Positions 33,525 through 43,292 of a stretch of DNA of 64,000 nt are shown in pieces. A model generated the notes under the pieces. The model worked only from the letters and a program-made list of their open reading frames with translations. It was not told the origin of the DNA and did not search any database. Both the position numbers and the translations under genes were made by a program. How positions within the stretch are numbered: position 1 is the stretch's first letter; each line of letters begins with the position of its first letter. The DNA comes from Janthinobacterium violaceinigrum (GTDB taxonomy: Bacteria; Pseudomonadota; Gammaproteobacteria; Burkholderiales; Burkholderiaceae_D), in contig NZ_WFLI01000021.1 of NCBI RefSeq assembly GCF_009208555.1, forward strand, positions 36,138 to 100,137, read 5' to 3'.

Positions 33525-35626
33525 TATGCCGCCAGCTTGGAAATGTCGGCCACGCGGTTCATCATGCCGTGCAGCGAAGACAGCAAGGCCAGGCGGTTGT
33601 TGCGCAGGGCGACATCCTCGGCCATCACCATCACGTCGTTGAAGAAGCCGTCGACGTCGTCGCGCAGCTGCGCCAGGGTTTGCAGCGTGCCCGCGAAATC
33701 GCCCTTGGCAAAGGCAGCGTCGATTTCCGGCTGCACGCGCGAGACGGCGGCGGCCAGTTTTTTCTCCGCTTCGTCCTGCAGCAGCGCCACGTTGACGCCG
33801 GCATCGGCGACCAACCTGAGCGCTTCCTCGTTCTTTTTCAGGATGTTCGTGATGCGCTTGTTGGCGGCGGCCAGCGAAGCGCTTTCCGGCAGGGCGGCAA
33901 ACGCCTGCACGGCTTCCAGCCGCTGCACGATGTCGTCCAGGCGGTCCGGATTTTGCGCCACGACGGCTTCGATTTCATTCGGCGAGAAGCCGCGCTCGCG
34001 CAGGATGCCGCGCAGGCGGTCGAGCATGAAGGTGGTGACGTCGAGCACAGGATCCTTGAAGCCGGGAACGGCTGCGAACTGCGCGGCGGCGTCGGCCAGC
34101 AAGCCCTGGATCGACAATGGCAGGCGTTTTTCCAGCAGCATGCGCAGCACGCCCAGCGCGTGGCGGCGCAGCGCGAACGGGTCCTTGTCGCCCGTTGGCG
34201 CCAGGCCGATGGCCCAGATGCCGACCAGGGTTTCGAGCTTGTCGGCCAGGGCCACGGCGGTGCCGGTGGCGGTGGTCGGCAGGCTGTCGCCGGCAAAGCG
34301 CGGCTGGTAGTGCTCGGACGCGGCCAGCGCCACTTCTTCCGGCTCGCCGTCGTGGCGCGCGTAGTACGTGCCCATGATGCCTTGCAGCTCGGGGAATTCG
34401 CCCACCATGTCGGTCAGCAGGTCGGCCTTGGCCAGCAGGGCGCCCCGTTCGGCCAGGGCCACGTCATATTGCAGCTTGGCGGCGATGGCGCCGGCCAGCG
34501 ACTTGACGCGCTCTGTGCGGGCCGCTTGCGTGCCCAGTTTGTTGTGGTAGACCACGTTGGCCAGCAGCGGCAGGCGCGATGCCAGCGTTTTCTTCTTGTC
34601 CTGCTCGAAGAAGAATTTGGCGTCCGACAGGCGCGGGCGCACGACGCGCTCGTTGCCGCCGATGATGTGCTCGGGCGTGTCCGTCTCGATGTTCGAGACG
34701 ATCAGGAAGCGCGAGCGCAGTTTGCCTTCGCTGTCCGTCAGCGCGAAATATTTCTGGTTCGTCTGCATGGTGAGGATCAGGCATTCCTGCGGCACGGCCA
34801 GGAATTCTTCCTCGAAGTGGCATTCATACACGACCGGCCATTCGACCAGCGCGGTGACTTCGTCGAGCAGCGCTTCGGGCATCAGCACCTGATCGGCACC
34901 GGCCTTGTCCAGCAGCTGGGCGCGGATGCGTTCCTTGCGTTCCTCGTTGCTGGCGATGACGCTGGCGTTGAGGATCAGCGAGGGCGCGTAGTTTTCCGCG
35001 TGCGCGATGCTGATCGGCGTGCCGTCGGTGAGGAAGCGGTGGCCCAGGGTGGTGCGGCCGGCCGTCAGGCCCAGCAGGGTCAATGGCACGATATTGATGC
35101 CGTGCAGGGCGATCAGGCTGTGCGCCGGGCGCACGAATTGCACGGTGGTGCCGTCCGGGCGCTGATAGCTCATCAGTTTTGGAATCGGCAGCTTGGCGGC
35201 CGACTCTGTCAGGGCCGCCTGCGCGCCCGCGGCGAGCTGGCTGCCCGGCGCCGTGTAGGTGTAGAAGAAGCTGTCGGCCTTGCCGTCGGCGGCGCGTTCC
35301 AAGTCCGCCACCGTCAGGTCGGGGAAGCCCAGTGCGGCCAGTTTCTTGGCCAGCGGCGGCGTGCCGTTGCCGTTCGCGTCCAGTGCCACGGAGACGGGCA
35401 GGACTTTTTCACGGATCGATTTGTCGGGCGAGACTTCGCGCACGTTGGTGATGGAGACGGCCAGGCGGCGCGGCGAGGCGTAGCTGGTGGCGACGCTGTC
35501 GGCTTCCAGGAAGTCGCGCGATTTCAAACCGTTGACGATGCCGGCAGTAAAGGCGGCGCCCAGTTTGGCCAGCGCTTTCGGCGGCAGTTCTTCGGTCAGC
35601 AGTTCGATGAGCAGTGTTTGGTTCAT
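33524..35626 (-). CDS. glyS: Glycine--tRNA ligase beta subunit
   Basis: 700 residues, normal length. Begins MNQTLLIELLTEELPPKAL, with the HD-like helical region and a C-terminal anticodon-binding domain (FFNDVMVMAEDVALRNNRL). Acts with GlyQ as an alpha2beta2 synthetase. 37 bp behind glyQ. Confidence 0.97.
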   Translation of the reverse strand: MNQTLLIELLTEELPPKALAKLGAAFTAGIVNGLKSRDFLEADSVATSYASPRRLAVSITNVREVSPDKSIREKVLPVSVALDANGNGTPPLAKKLAALGFPDLTVADLERAADGKADSFFYTYTAPGSQLAAGAQAALTESAAKLPIPKLMSYQRPDGTTVQFVRPAHSLIALHGINIVPLTLLGLTAGRTTLGHRFLTDGTPISIAHAENYAPSLILNASVIASNEERKERIRAQLLDKAGADQVLMPEALLDEVTALVEWPVVYECHFEEEFLAVPQECLILTMQTNQKYFALTDSEGKLRSRFLIVSNIETDTPEHIIGGNERVVRPRLSDAKFFFEQDKKKTLASRLPLLANVVYHNKLGTQAARTERVKSLAGAIAAKLQYDVALAERGALLAKADLLTDMVGEFPELQGIMGTYYARHDGEPEEVALAASEHYQPRFAGDSLPTTATGTAVALADKLETLVGIWAIGLAPTGDKDPFALRRHALGVLRMLLEKRLPLSIQGLLADAAAQFAAVPGFKDPVLDVTTFMLDRLRGILRERGFSPNEIEAVVAQNPDRLDDIVQRLEAVQAFAALPESASLAAANKRITNILKKNEEALRLVADAGVNVALLQDEAEKKLAAAVSRVQPEIDAAFAKGDFAGTLQTLAQLRDDVDGFFNDVMVMAEDVALRNNRLALLSSLHGMMNRVADISKLAA

Positions 35627-35663
35627 GGTGTTCTTGTCAGGTGCGGCGGTATGGAGGCTCGAA

Positions 35664-36578
35664 TTAGGCGGCGGCTTGGTCTGCGGCGGGCAGCATCGGG
35701 AAACCGAGGCGCTCGCGCGAGTCGTAGTACGCTTGCGCCACCAGGCGCGACAGGGTGCGCACGCGGCCGATATAGGCGGCGCGTTCCGTTACCGAGATGG
35801 CGCCGCGCGCATCGAGCATATTGAAGCTGTGCGACGCCTTCATGATCTTCTCGTAGGCGGGCAAGGTCAGTTGCAGCTCGATCAGGCGCTTCGCTTCCGC
35901 TTCGTAGTTGCTGAACTGTTCGAACAGCAGATCCGTATTCGCGTGCTCGAAGTTGTAGGTCGATTGCTCCACTTCGTTCTGGTGGAAGACGTCGCCATAC
36001 GTCAGCTTCTTGGTGACGCCGTTTTCTTCCCACTCCGTCCACACCAGGTCATACACGTTTTCCACGCCTTGCAGATACATGGCCAGGCGTTCGATGCCGT
36101 AGGTGATTTCGCCCAGCACAGGCTTGCAATCGAGGCCGCCCACTTGCTGGAAGTAGGTGAACTGGGTCACTTCCATGCCGTTCAGCCAGACTTCCCAGCC
36201 CAGGCCCCAGGCGCCCAGGGTCGGGCTTTCCCAGTCGTCTTCGACGAAGCGCACGTCATTCTGCTTCAAGTCCAGGCCCAGCGCGGCCAGCGACCCCAGA
36301 TACAGGTCGAGGATGTTTTCCGGTGCCGGCTTCAATACCACTTGGTACTGGTAGTAGTGCTGCATGCGGTTCGGGTTTTCGCCATAGCGGCCATCCTTCG
36401 GGCGGCGCGACGGCTGCACATACGCGGCGCGCCAGGGTTCCGGGCCGATCGCGCGCAGGAAGGTGCCGGTGTGGAAGGTGCCGGCGCCGACTTCCATGTC
36501 GTAAGGCTGGAGCAGGGCGCAACCTTGCTTGTCCCAATAGGTTTGCAAGGTCAGGATAATTTGTTGAAATGTGAGCAT
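35664..36578 (-). CDS. glyQ: Glycine--tRNA ligase alpha subunit
   Basis: 304 residues: starts MLTFQQIILTLQTYWDKQGC and has the class II motifs (GAGTFHTGTFLRAIGPEPW, YVQPSRRPKDGRYGENPNR, GWEVWLNGMEVTQFTYFQQ). Catalytic subunit of glycyl-tRNA synthetase. Upstream 36579-36725 contains no gene and separates it from the lnt stop; the glyQ promoter is probably there. Confidence 0.97.
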   Translation of the reverse strand: MLTFQQIILTLQTYWDKQGCALLQPYDMEVGAGTFHTGTFLRAIGPEPWRAAYVQPSRRPKDGRYGENPNRMQHYYQYQVVLKPAPENILDLYLGSLAALGLDLKQNDVRFVEDDWESPTLGAWGLGWEVWLNGMEVTQFTYFQQVGGLDCKPVLGEITYGIERLAMYLQGVENVYDLVWTEWEENGVTKKLTYGDVFHQNEVEQSTYNFEHANTDLLFEQFSNYEAEAKRLIELQLTLPAYEKIMKASHSFNMLDARGAISVTERAAYIGRVRTLSRLVAQAYYDSRERLGFPMLPAADQAAA

Positions 36579-36725
36579 CGTATGAGTTCGCCGCGCGGAC
36601 AGGCTGCGCTTTGTTAAGGTTTGCTTGAAGCCCGCACGCTGCTAACAAGCGCGTCCGGGCCGGGGTTTTGCTAATTTTAGCGGTTTTTACGGGCCCACTG
36701 TGACTCTTCGGGCAATATCGGCCGC

Positions 36726-38306
36726 TTATTGCTGTGCGGCGCCGCCACGGCGGGCGGCGCGCGACAGCAGGAAGGCCGTCAGCAGGGCCAGCGCGGCCAG
36801 GGCCAGCACCAGTTTGTTGCCGTACAGAATGTATGGCGTCATGCCGCCCATGCCTTGCACCTTGGCCGCCAGGGTGGCTTGCTGTTCCGGCGGCAGCAGG
36901 CTTTGCACCACGCCCTTGCCGTCGATGACGGCCGTGGCGCCCGTGTTCGTCGAGCGCAGCATGGGGCGGCCCATTTCCAGGCTGCGCATCTGCGAAATCT
37001 GCAGATGCTGCGGGATGGCGATCGAGTCGCCAAACCAGGCCAGGTTCGAGATATTGAGCAGCACCGATGCCGACTGCTTGCCATTGCGGTGGGCGCTGGC
37101 CAGCTGGCCGGCGATTTCCTCGCCAAACAAGTCTTCGTAGCAGATATTCGGTAGCACCAGCTGGTCGCGCACCTGCAGCGGCGCCTGCACTTCGGCGCCA
37201 CGGCCCATGTCGCCCAGCGGGATGGCCATCATGGCGACAAACCAGTGCAGGCCAGGCGGCACGAATTCGCCGAACGGCACCAGGTGGTGCTTGCGGTACT
37301 GGTAGTAGGGGCCTGCCGCGTTGTTGGGGGTAATGCCCAGCGCCGCATTGTAGAAGCGCTGCTGCTCGTCGAGCACGGGCATGCCGAGCAGAATCGTGCT
37401 GCCCGTCTGCTGCGCATACGTCGCCAGGCTATCCAGATAGCCGGGCGGCAGCTGGTGCGGCAGCACGGTGACGGCCGTTTCCGGCGTGGCAATCAGGTCG
37501 GCCGGCGCGCCCGTGATGGCGCTCTGGTACATCTGCAGGGCGCCCAGCACGAAACCGGGATCGAATTTCTGCTGCTGCGGCACATTGCCCTGCAACAGGC
37601 GCACGGTGATCGGGCGTCCGACGGGGTGCGTCCAGTTCACATAGTGCAGGCCGATGCCGGCCCCGTACAGCGCGACTAGGCCGGCCAGCGCCTTCCAGCG
37701 CGTGCGGTGCGTCAGCAGGAGCAGGGCGCCGGCCGACAGCGCCGCCAGCCAGCCCAGGCCATACGCGCCGACGATGGGGGCAAAGCCGCCCAGCGGGCTG
37801 GCATTGTGGGCGTAGCCCGTGGCCAGCCATGGGAAACCCGTAAACAGCCAGCCGCGCGTCCATTCGAACAGGGTCCAGGTCGCGGGCAGCACCAGCAAGG
37901 TCATGGCCGGCAGCGACAGTACCCAGCGCTGGCGCAGCCAGGCGGCCGCGCCCATGGCCAGCGCCACGTAGATGGCCATCAACAGGGCCAGCAAGGCCAC
38001 GGCGATGGCAGCGACCGGTGCGGCCATGTCGCCATAGCGGTGCATGGAGATGTACAGCCAGTGCGTGCCGGCCGCGCACCAGCCGAAGCCGTAGGCCCAG
38101 CCGATCAGCGCGCCGCTTTTCACGCTGGACGCGCGCAGCACCTGGTAGAACAGCACGCCCAGGCTGAGGATCTGCAAGGGCCAGTAGCCGAAAGGGGCGA
38201 ACGCCAGCACGGCGACGGCGCCGGCAATGGCGGCAGTCAGCATGCGCGCCCACGTGCTGCGGGGCGGTTTGGCGGGGGCGTTGGGGTCAGCGCGTCTGAA
38301 ACGCAT
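36726..38306 (-). CDS. lnt: Apolipoprotein N-acyltransferase
   Basis: 526 residues. Transfers the third acyl chain to lipoproteins in the inner membrane. About seven to eight membrane segments, followed by a periplasmic nitrilase-like domain with the catalytic triad: Glu in IATPETAVTVL, Lys in YRKHHLVPFGEFVPP, Cys in LPNICYEDLFGEE. C-terminal membrane segment near 505. It sits 16 bp after corC, matching the conserved order miaB-phoH-ybeY-corC-lnt. Confidence 0.95.
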   Translation of the reverse strand: MRFRRADPNAPAKPPRSTWARMLTAAIAGAVAVLAFAPFGYWPLQILSLGVLFYQVLRASSVKSGALIGWAYGFGWCAAGTHWLYISMHRYGDMAAPVAAIAVALLALLMAIYVALAMGAAAWLRQRWVLSLPAMTLLVLPATWTLFEWTRGWLFTGFPWLATGYAHNASPLGGFAPIVGAYGLGWLAALSAGALLLLTHRTRWKALAGLVALYGAGIGLHYVNWTHPVGRPITVRLLQGNVPQQQKFDPGFVLGALQMYQSAITGAPADLIATPETAVTVLPHQLPPGYLDSLATYAQQTGSTILLGMPVLDEQQRFYNAALGITPNNAAGPYYQYRKHHLVPFGEFVPPGLHWFVAMMAIPLGDMGRGAEVQAPLQVRDQLVLPNICYEDLFGEEIAGQLASAHRNGKQSASVLLNISNLAWFGDSIAIPQHLQISQMRSLEMGRPMLRSTNTGATAVIDGKGVVQSLLPPEQQATLAAKVQGMGGMTPYILYGNKLVLALAALALLTAFLLSRAARRGGAAQQ

Positions 38307-38322
38307 TTACAGCACGCGCATG

Positions 38323-39201
38323 TCAGAGTTCCAGTTCCGGTACATTGGGCAGGCGCTCGACGAGTAGCACGTGCACCTGGCGCGCATCGGCGCGCAGCAC
38401 TTCGAAGCGCAGATTGCCCAGGTCGAAGATGTCGCCCTTGTGCGCCATGCGGCCCAGGTACTTGGAGACGAGGCCGCCGATGGTGTCGACGTCGTCGTCT
38501 ACCAGGTGGCTGCCCACTTCTTCGTTGAACTGTTCGATCTCGGTCAGCGCCTTGACTCTCCAGCGGGGGCCGAACTGGCCTTCCTTGAGCGACAGGATAT
38601 TGTCCTCGGCTTCGTCGAAGTCGTATTCGTCCTCGATATCGCCGACGATCTGTTCCAGCACGTCTTCGATGGTGATCAGGCCGGCGACGCCGCTGTATTC
38701 ATCGACGACGATGGCCATGTGATTGTGGTTGGCGCGGAAATCGCGCAGCAGCACATTCAGGCGTTTCGATTCGGGGATGAAGATGGCGGGGCGCAGCATG
38801 TCGCGGACGTCGAAAGTTTCTTCTGCGTAATAACGCAGCAAGTCTTTCGCCAGCAGGATGCCGATGACCTTGTCGCGCTCGCCTTCGATCGCGGGGAAGC
38901 GCGAGTGGGCGGTGGACAGGACTTCCGGCATCCATTCCTCGATCGGCTTGCTGATGTCGATGACATCCATTTGCGAACGGGGAATCATGATGTCGCGCGC
39001 ACAGAGATCCGATACTTGGAACACGCCTTCGATCATCGACAGGGCGTCGGCGTCGATCAGCTTGCGTTCATGCGCATCGTGTAGAACATCGAGCAATTCT
39101 GCACGGTTCTCTGGCTCGGGGGAAATGAGTGCGGTCAGGCGTTCAAACAGTGACCGGTGGGGCTTGACGTCAGTTCTGACGCCACTAGGGTGCTCGGGCA
39201 T
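38323..39201 (-). CDS. corC: CorC/YbeX family CBS-domain protein
   Basis: 292 residues. Two CBS domains (MIEGVFQVSDLCARDIMIPR... and DYSGVAGLITIEDVLEQIVGDIEDEYD) then a CorC_HlyC C-terminal domain (VDTIGGLVSKYLGR). No membrane domain, unlike the full CNNM transporters. YbeX is linked to magnesium homeostasis and ribosome assembly; it neighbours lnt and ybeY in many genomes. Confidence 0.93.
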   Translation of the reverse strand: MPEHPSGVRTDVKPHRSLFERLTALISPEPENRAELLDVLHDAHERKLIDADALSMIEGVFQVSDLCARDIMIPRSQMDVIDISKPIEEWMPEVLSTAHSRFPAIEGERDKVIGILLAKDLLRYYAEETFDVRDMLRPAIFIPESKRLNVLLRDFRANHNHMAIVVDEYSGVAGLITIEDVLEQIVGDIEDEYDFDEAEDNILSLKEGQFGPRWRVKALTEIEQFNEEVGSHLVDDDVDTIGGLVSKYLGRMAHKGDIFDLGNLRFEVLRADARQVHVLLVERLPNVPELEL

Positions 39202-39318
39202 AGGAGGCGTGAGCCGTTGTTGCGAAGGGATATAGGATACACCAAAAGTGGGGTCACACCGGATTTCCCCGCTTTTGATGCAAATTTAATACGCTGAAGT
39301 GCCCCGTTGCCCGACGTT

Positions 39319-39738
39319 TCAGGCTTGCGGACCCAGTACGCGGGCGCGTAACTGGGCCACGTCCGCCTGCCAGTCGGCGAAATGCTCGCTGTCCTGCCAC
39401 AGCTGGCGCAGTTCCGACGACTCCGCCACGATCCTGTCCAGCGCCAGGCGCGCTTTTTCCAGCAGCGGCGGCGTGACTTTCTTCTTGCAGGCGGCCACCC
39501 ATTCGTCCACTTCCGCCGTGGCGGGATCGTCTTCGCCCGGCTTGCCCAGCAGGCGGGCGATCACTTCCAGCGCGGCCAGCGCTTCGGCGGCAAACGGCGC
39601 TTCGAGCTCCGCTTCCTGGCTGTCGATGACGTTGTCGAGCGTCGTCTCGACCAGTTCCAGGGTTTTGTATTCGTGCAAGTCCTGCGCCCAATCCATGGCG
39701 TAGTCGTTGCCGAAGGCGTCGGTGGCCCAGGTTCCCAT
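39319..39738 (-). CDS. DUF4259-family protein
   Basis: 139 residues from the ATG at 39738. Begins MGTWATDAFGNDYAMDW, which matches the start of DUF4259 proteins; the rest is helical (ALAALEVIARLLG, LEKARLALDRIVAESSELRQLW). Function unknown. It lies between corC and ybeY, which are normally adjacent, ending 117 bp downstream of corC's start side and starting 4 bp after the ybeY stop, so it is co-oriented and could be an insertion into an old operon. Confidence 0.8.
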   Translation of the reverse strand: MGTWATDAFGNDYAMDWAQDLHEYKTLELVETTLDNVIDSQEAELEAPFAAEALAALEVIARLLGKPGEDDPATAEVDEWVAACKKKVTPPLLEKARLALDRIVAESSELRQLWQDSEHFADWQADVAQLRARVLGPQA

Positions 39739-39742
39739 CTGC

Positions 39743-40207
39743 TTACTCCTTGTATGGATCGGTGATGCCGAGCTTGGCCAGGATTTCCGTTTCCAGGCCT
39801 TCCATCTCGGTGGCTTCTTCGTCATCCATGTGGTCGTAGCCCTGCGCATGCAGCACGCCGTGCACGATCAGGTGGGCCGTATGCTCTTCCACGCTTTTCT
39901 TCTGTTCCGCCGCTTCCTTTTCCAGCACGTCCGTGCACAGGATGATGTCGGCGCGCGTCGGTTCGTCGTCGCCCAGTTCTTCGCCTTCGTTGTAGGCAAA
40001 GGTCAGCACGTTGGTGGCGTAGTCCTTTTCGCGGTAGTCGCGGTTCAGGGTGCGGCCTTCCTCGGCATCGACGAAGCGGATGGTGAATTCGGCGGGCGCG
40101 AACAGGGCCGCCTTGACCCAGCGGCGCACTTTCGGGCGCGTGATCAGGGTTTCCAGGCGGGCGTCCGGATATTGCACGGACAGGGACAGTTTATTTTTTT
40201 CGGACAT
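39743..40207 (-). CDS. ybeY: Endoribonuclease YbeY (rRNA maturation factor)
   Basis: 154 residues. Zinc motif HGVLHAQGYDHMDDEEATEME (three histidines), preceded by the catalytic-site region NRDYREKDYATNVLTF. Processes the 3' end of 16S rRNA and takes part in ribosome quality control. Its first bases overlap the end of phoH by 17 bp. Confidence 0.96.
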   Translation of the reverse strand: MSEKNKLSLSVQYPDARLETLITRPKVRRWVKAALFAPAEFTIRFVDAEEGRTLNRDYREKDYATNVLTFAYNEGEELGDDEPTRADIILCTDVLEKEAAEQKKSVEEHTAHLIVHGVLHAQGYDHMDDEEATEMEGLETEILAKLGITDPYKE

Positions 40208-41255
40208 TTTTGGCGGCAGCTGGTTTGATCAGGGGGAGTAACTGGGCAGCGTCGGCATGGGCCGCCTGCGCCGTTTCATACGCATCGACGATGCGCGCGA
40301 CAAGCGGATGGCGCACCACGTCGGTGCTGTTAAATTGCGTGAAGCCGATGCCGCGCACGTCTTTCAGGACTTGCACGGCGTCGATCAGGCCGCTTGTCTG
40401 GCTCTTGTGCAGGTCGACCTGCGTCACGTCGCCCGTCACCACGGCCTTGCTGCCGAAGCCGATGCGCGTCAAGAACATCTTCATCTGTTCGACGGTGGTG
40501 TTCTGTGCTTCATCGAGGATGACGAACGCGTGATTCAGGGTGCGCCCGCGCATGTAGGCTAGCGGGGCGATCTCGATCACCTGTTTTTCAAACAGTTTTT
40601 GCGTGCGGTCAAAGCCCAGCAAATCGTACAGCGCATCGTACAGGGGACGCAGGTACGGATCGACCTTTTGCGCCAGGTCGCCCGGCAGGAAGCCCAGGCG
40701 CTCGCCCGCTTCGACGGCGGGGCGCGTCAAGATGATACGCTTGACGGCGTCGCGTTCGAGCGCGTCGACGGCGCAGGCGACGGCGAGATACGTCTTGCCC
40801 GTGCCGGCCGGGCCCACGCCGAAGCTGATGTCGTGTTCGAGGATGTCGCGCAAATACGCGATCTGGTGCGGCGTGCGTCCGCGCAGGTCGGAGCGCCGCG
40901 TTTTCAGCACGGGGCTGGCGATGTCGGGCTCGACGAAGGTGCTGACGGGCGCGTTGGCGTGGTGTTCCGAGGCGGCGGACAGTCCCGCGCGCTGCTCCAC
41001 CAGGGCCAGCTGCACTTCTTCCAGCGGCACGACCTTGTTGGCGATGGCGTAGAACTGTTCGAGGATTTCCACGGCCCGCTCGGCATTGCTGCCGCCGACG
41101 ATGAATTTCTCGCCGCGGCGGAAGATCGTCACGTCGAGGGCGGCGGAAATCTGGCGCAGGTTTTCATCGAGCGGCCCGCACAGATGCGCCAGGCGCGTGT
41201 TGTCCAGCGGCTCGGGGATGAAGTAATGCGGCTGTATCGGGGCTTTGGTTTTCAA
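40191..41255 (-). CDS. PhoH-family ATPase (PhoL/YbeZ)
   Basis: 354 residues. KH-like N-terminal domain and P-loop ATPase with Walker A FGVGPAGTGKTYLAV, IILTRPAVEAGERLGFLPGD, Walker B AFVILDEAQNTTVEQMKMFLTRIG. Partner of YbeY (YbeZ in E. coli) and a putative helicase. Overlaps the ybeY start by 17 bp and the miaB stop by 4 bp, so coupled translation is likely. Confidence 0.95.
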   Translation of the reverse strand: MKTKAPIQPHYFIPEPLDNTRLAHLCGPLDENLRQISAALDVTIFRRGEKFIVGGSNAERAVEILEQFYAIANKVVPLEEVQLALVEQRAGLSAASEHHANAPVSTFVEPDIASPVLKTRRSDLRGRTPHQIAYLRDILEHDISFGVGPAGTGKTYLAVACAVDALERDAVKRIILTRPAVEAGERLGFLPGDLAQKVDPYLRPLYDALYDLLGFDRTQKLFEKQVIEIAPLAYMRGRTLNHAFVILDEAQNTTVEQMKMFLTRIGFGSKAVVTGDVTQVDLHKSQTSGLIDAVQVLKDVRGIGFTQFNSTDVVRHPLVARIVDAYETAQAAHADAAQLLPLIKPAAAKNVRKK

Positions 41256-42619
41256 CTGGCTCTTTTCAATGCGGGTGCGCTGGCGACGAGTTCGCCGCGC
41301 AGGGTGTAGGAATGGCTTTCGGTGATGCGCACGTCGACCAGCTGGCCGATCAATTGCAAACCGTCCGGGCCGGCGTCGAAATTGACCACGCGGTTGTTTT
41401 CCGTGCGGCCTTGCAGTTCGCTGTCGTTGGTGTCCTTCTTCGAGCGGCCTTCGACGAGGATGGTTTGCACGCTGCCCACCATGGCCAGGCTGTACTTGCG
41501 CGTGTTGGCGTCGATGGCCGCCTGCAGCTGCTGCAGCCGGGCCAGCTTGACTTCATGCGGCGTGTCGTCTTCCAGATTGGCGGCCGGCGTGCCGGGGCGC
41601 TTGCTGAAGATGAAGCTGTAGCTGTTGTCGAAACCGACGTCCGCGATCAGTTTCATCATGGCGTCGAAGTCAGCCTGGGTCTCGCCAGGAAAGCCCACGA
41701 TGAAGTCCGAGGAAATGGCCATGTTCGGGCGCACGGCGCGGATGCGGCGGATGATGGACTTGTATTCGAGGCCCGTGTAGCCGCGTTTCATGGCGCCCAG
41801 CACCTTGTCGGAACCGTGCTGCGCCGGCAAATACAAATGGTCGACCAGCTGCGGGATCTTCGCGTAGGCGTCGATCAGGCGCTGCGTGAATTCCTTCGGG
41901 TGGCTGGTGACGAAACGCATGCGTTCGATGCCGGGAATGTCGGCCACGTATTCGAGCAGCAGGGCGAAGTCGGCGATCTCGCCGCCTTCCATCGCGCCCC
42001 GGTAGGCATTCACGTTCTGGCCCAGCAGGGTAATTTCCTTGACACCCTGGGCAGCCAGGCCCGCCACTTCCGTCAGCACGTCCTCGAAGCGGCGCGACAC
42101 TTCCTCGCCGCGCGTGTAGGGCACGACGCAGTAGCTGCAGTATTTGCTGCAGCCTTCCATGATGGAGACGAAGGCCGAGGCGCCTTCCACCTTGGCCGGC
42201 GGCATGTGGTCGAACTTTTCGATTTCCGGGAAGCTGATGTCCACCTGCGAATCGCCGCTGGCGCGCCGCAGTTCGATCATCTGCGGCAGGCGGTGCAGGG
42301 TTTGCGGGCCGAACACCATGTCGACATAGGGCGCGCGCTTGACGATGGCGTCGCCTTCCTGCGACGCCACGCAGCCGCCCACGCCGATCAGCAGGTGGGG
42401 CTTGGCCAGTTTCAGCTCGCGCAGGCGGCCCAGGTCGGAAAACACTTTTTCCTGCGCCTTTTCGCGCACGGAGCAGGTGTTGAGCAGGATTACATCGGCA
42501 TCTTCCGGCGTGTCGGTGCGCACCAGGCCATCGGACGCGCCCAGCACGTCGGCCATCTTGTCCGAGTCGTACTCGTTCATCTGGCAGCCGAAGGTTTTAA
42601 TGAATACTTTTTTCTGCAT
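41252..42619 (-). CDS. miaB: tRNA-2-methylthio-N6-dimethylallyladenosine synthase MiaB
   Basis: 455 residues from the ATG at 42619. Radical-SAM methylthiotransferase: N-terminal UPF0004 cluster cysteines (KTFGCQMNEYDSD, LLNTCSVREKA, GVGGCVASQEG), radical-SAM CxxxCxxC in GCSKYCSYCVVPYTRG, C-terminal TRAM domain (LQLIGQLVDVRITESHSYTL). Adds the 2-methylthio group to i6A37 in tRNAs. The reading frame continues upstream of 42619 without an obvious start. Confidence 0.97.
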   Translation of the reverse strand: MQKKVFIKTFGCQMNEYDSDKMADVLGASDGLVRTDTPEDADVILLNTCSVREKAQEKVFSDLGRLRELKLAKPHLLIGVGGCVASQEGDAIVKRAPYVDMVFGPQTLHRLPQMIELRRASGDSQVDISFPEIEKFDHMPPAKVEGASAFVSIMEGCSKYCSYCVVPYTRGEEVSRRFEDVLTEVAGLAAQGVKEITLLGQNVNAYRGAMEGGEIADFALLLEYVADIPGIERMRFVTSHPKEFTQRLIDAYAKIPQLVDHLYLPAQHGSDKVLGAMKRGYTGLEYKSIIRRIRAVRPNMAISSDFIVGFPGETQADFDAMMKLIADVGFDNSYSFIFSKRPGTPAANLEDDTPHEVKLARLQQLQAAIDANTRKYSLAMVGSVQTILVEGRSKKDTNDSELQGRTENNRVVNFDAGPDGLQLIGQLVDVRITESHSYTLRGELVASAPALKRAS

Positions 42620-43292
42620 GGAGTCGGTGCTTATCGGTAAATGTGGCGGCAAATAAGTGGGACAAATATATGTGGCGGCAAAAAGCAGGGCAAGGGGCGT
42701 GCGCCGTGCGCCGCTGGGGGCGGAAGGCGGTGGATGACCGGCCGGGCGCCTCTGGCTGCCCGGTGGCAGGCCCGCTGCAAGTTCAGGCCGTAGTTTAGCG
42801 TAAATCGCGGGCACGGGCCATGGCGTACTGACCTTGCCGACAAGGTTGCAGCCTGAACATGATGCCAGGCACGGCGATGCCGAAAAGCATTTATTGCCGT
42901 ATGACACCATTGATTTGTAACAAGTTGCTGCAAAGCCTTGTGTGCGCCCGCTGGCATCCTAATGTGTTGAAATAGCATCGTTGCCAAGCCTACCAGCAGC
43001 TTGATTGATATTTAACAATCAGGAAGTTTGCGCGAGGCGCAGATGCTGCCTGTTTGGACTAGTATATTGCCTTATATGCAATTCATTTCAGTGGATTGCA
43101 CGTGCTTTTACTCACGCGGCAAGCTGCGCACGTTGGCTGGACGTGGCTGTGCGAGTCCTGTGCAGGCAGTGCGATAAGGAGGAAAGGCGGGGGAGGGCTG
43201 AATCCGATGGAAAGACGTTTATTTAAACACTCTAAGCCAGCCTTAAGTTCGTATCGGCATTATTTTCTACATTCACTAGACGAGGAAAAATC
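42620..43292. other. 673 bp intergenic region upstream of miaB and of the small HTH-like gene
   Basis: Divergent promoter region. It holds a 13-bp direct repeat ATGTGGCGGCAAA at 42641-42653 and 42670-42682, a hairpin CCGGGC/GCCCGG at 42742-42747/42758-42763, and an AT-rich area at 43001-43090 (e.g. TAGTATATTGCC). Several short open frames lack ribosome sites. No RNA gene was recognised. Confidence 0.5.

Noticed and set aside
33569..35824. Plus-strand open frame of 751 codons opposite glyS
   Set aside because: Shadow of glyS; product is a His/Gln/Arg-rich low-complexity sequence.
43005..43226. Short plus-strand open frames before the small HTH-like gene
   Set aside because: No ribosome site, odd composition, and no motif.
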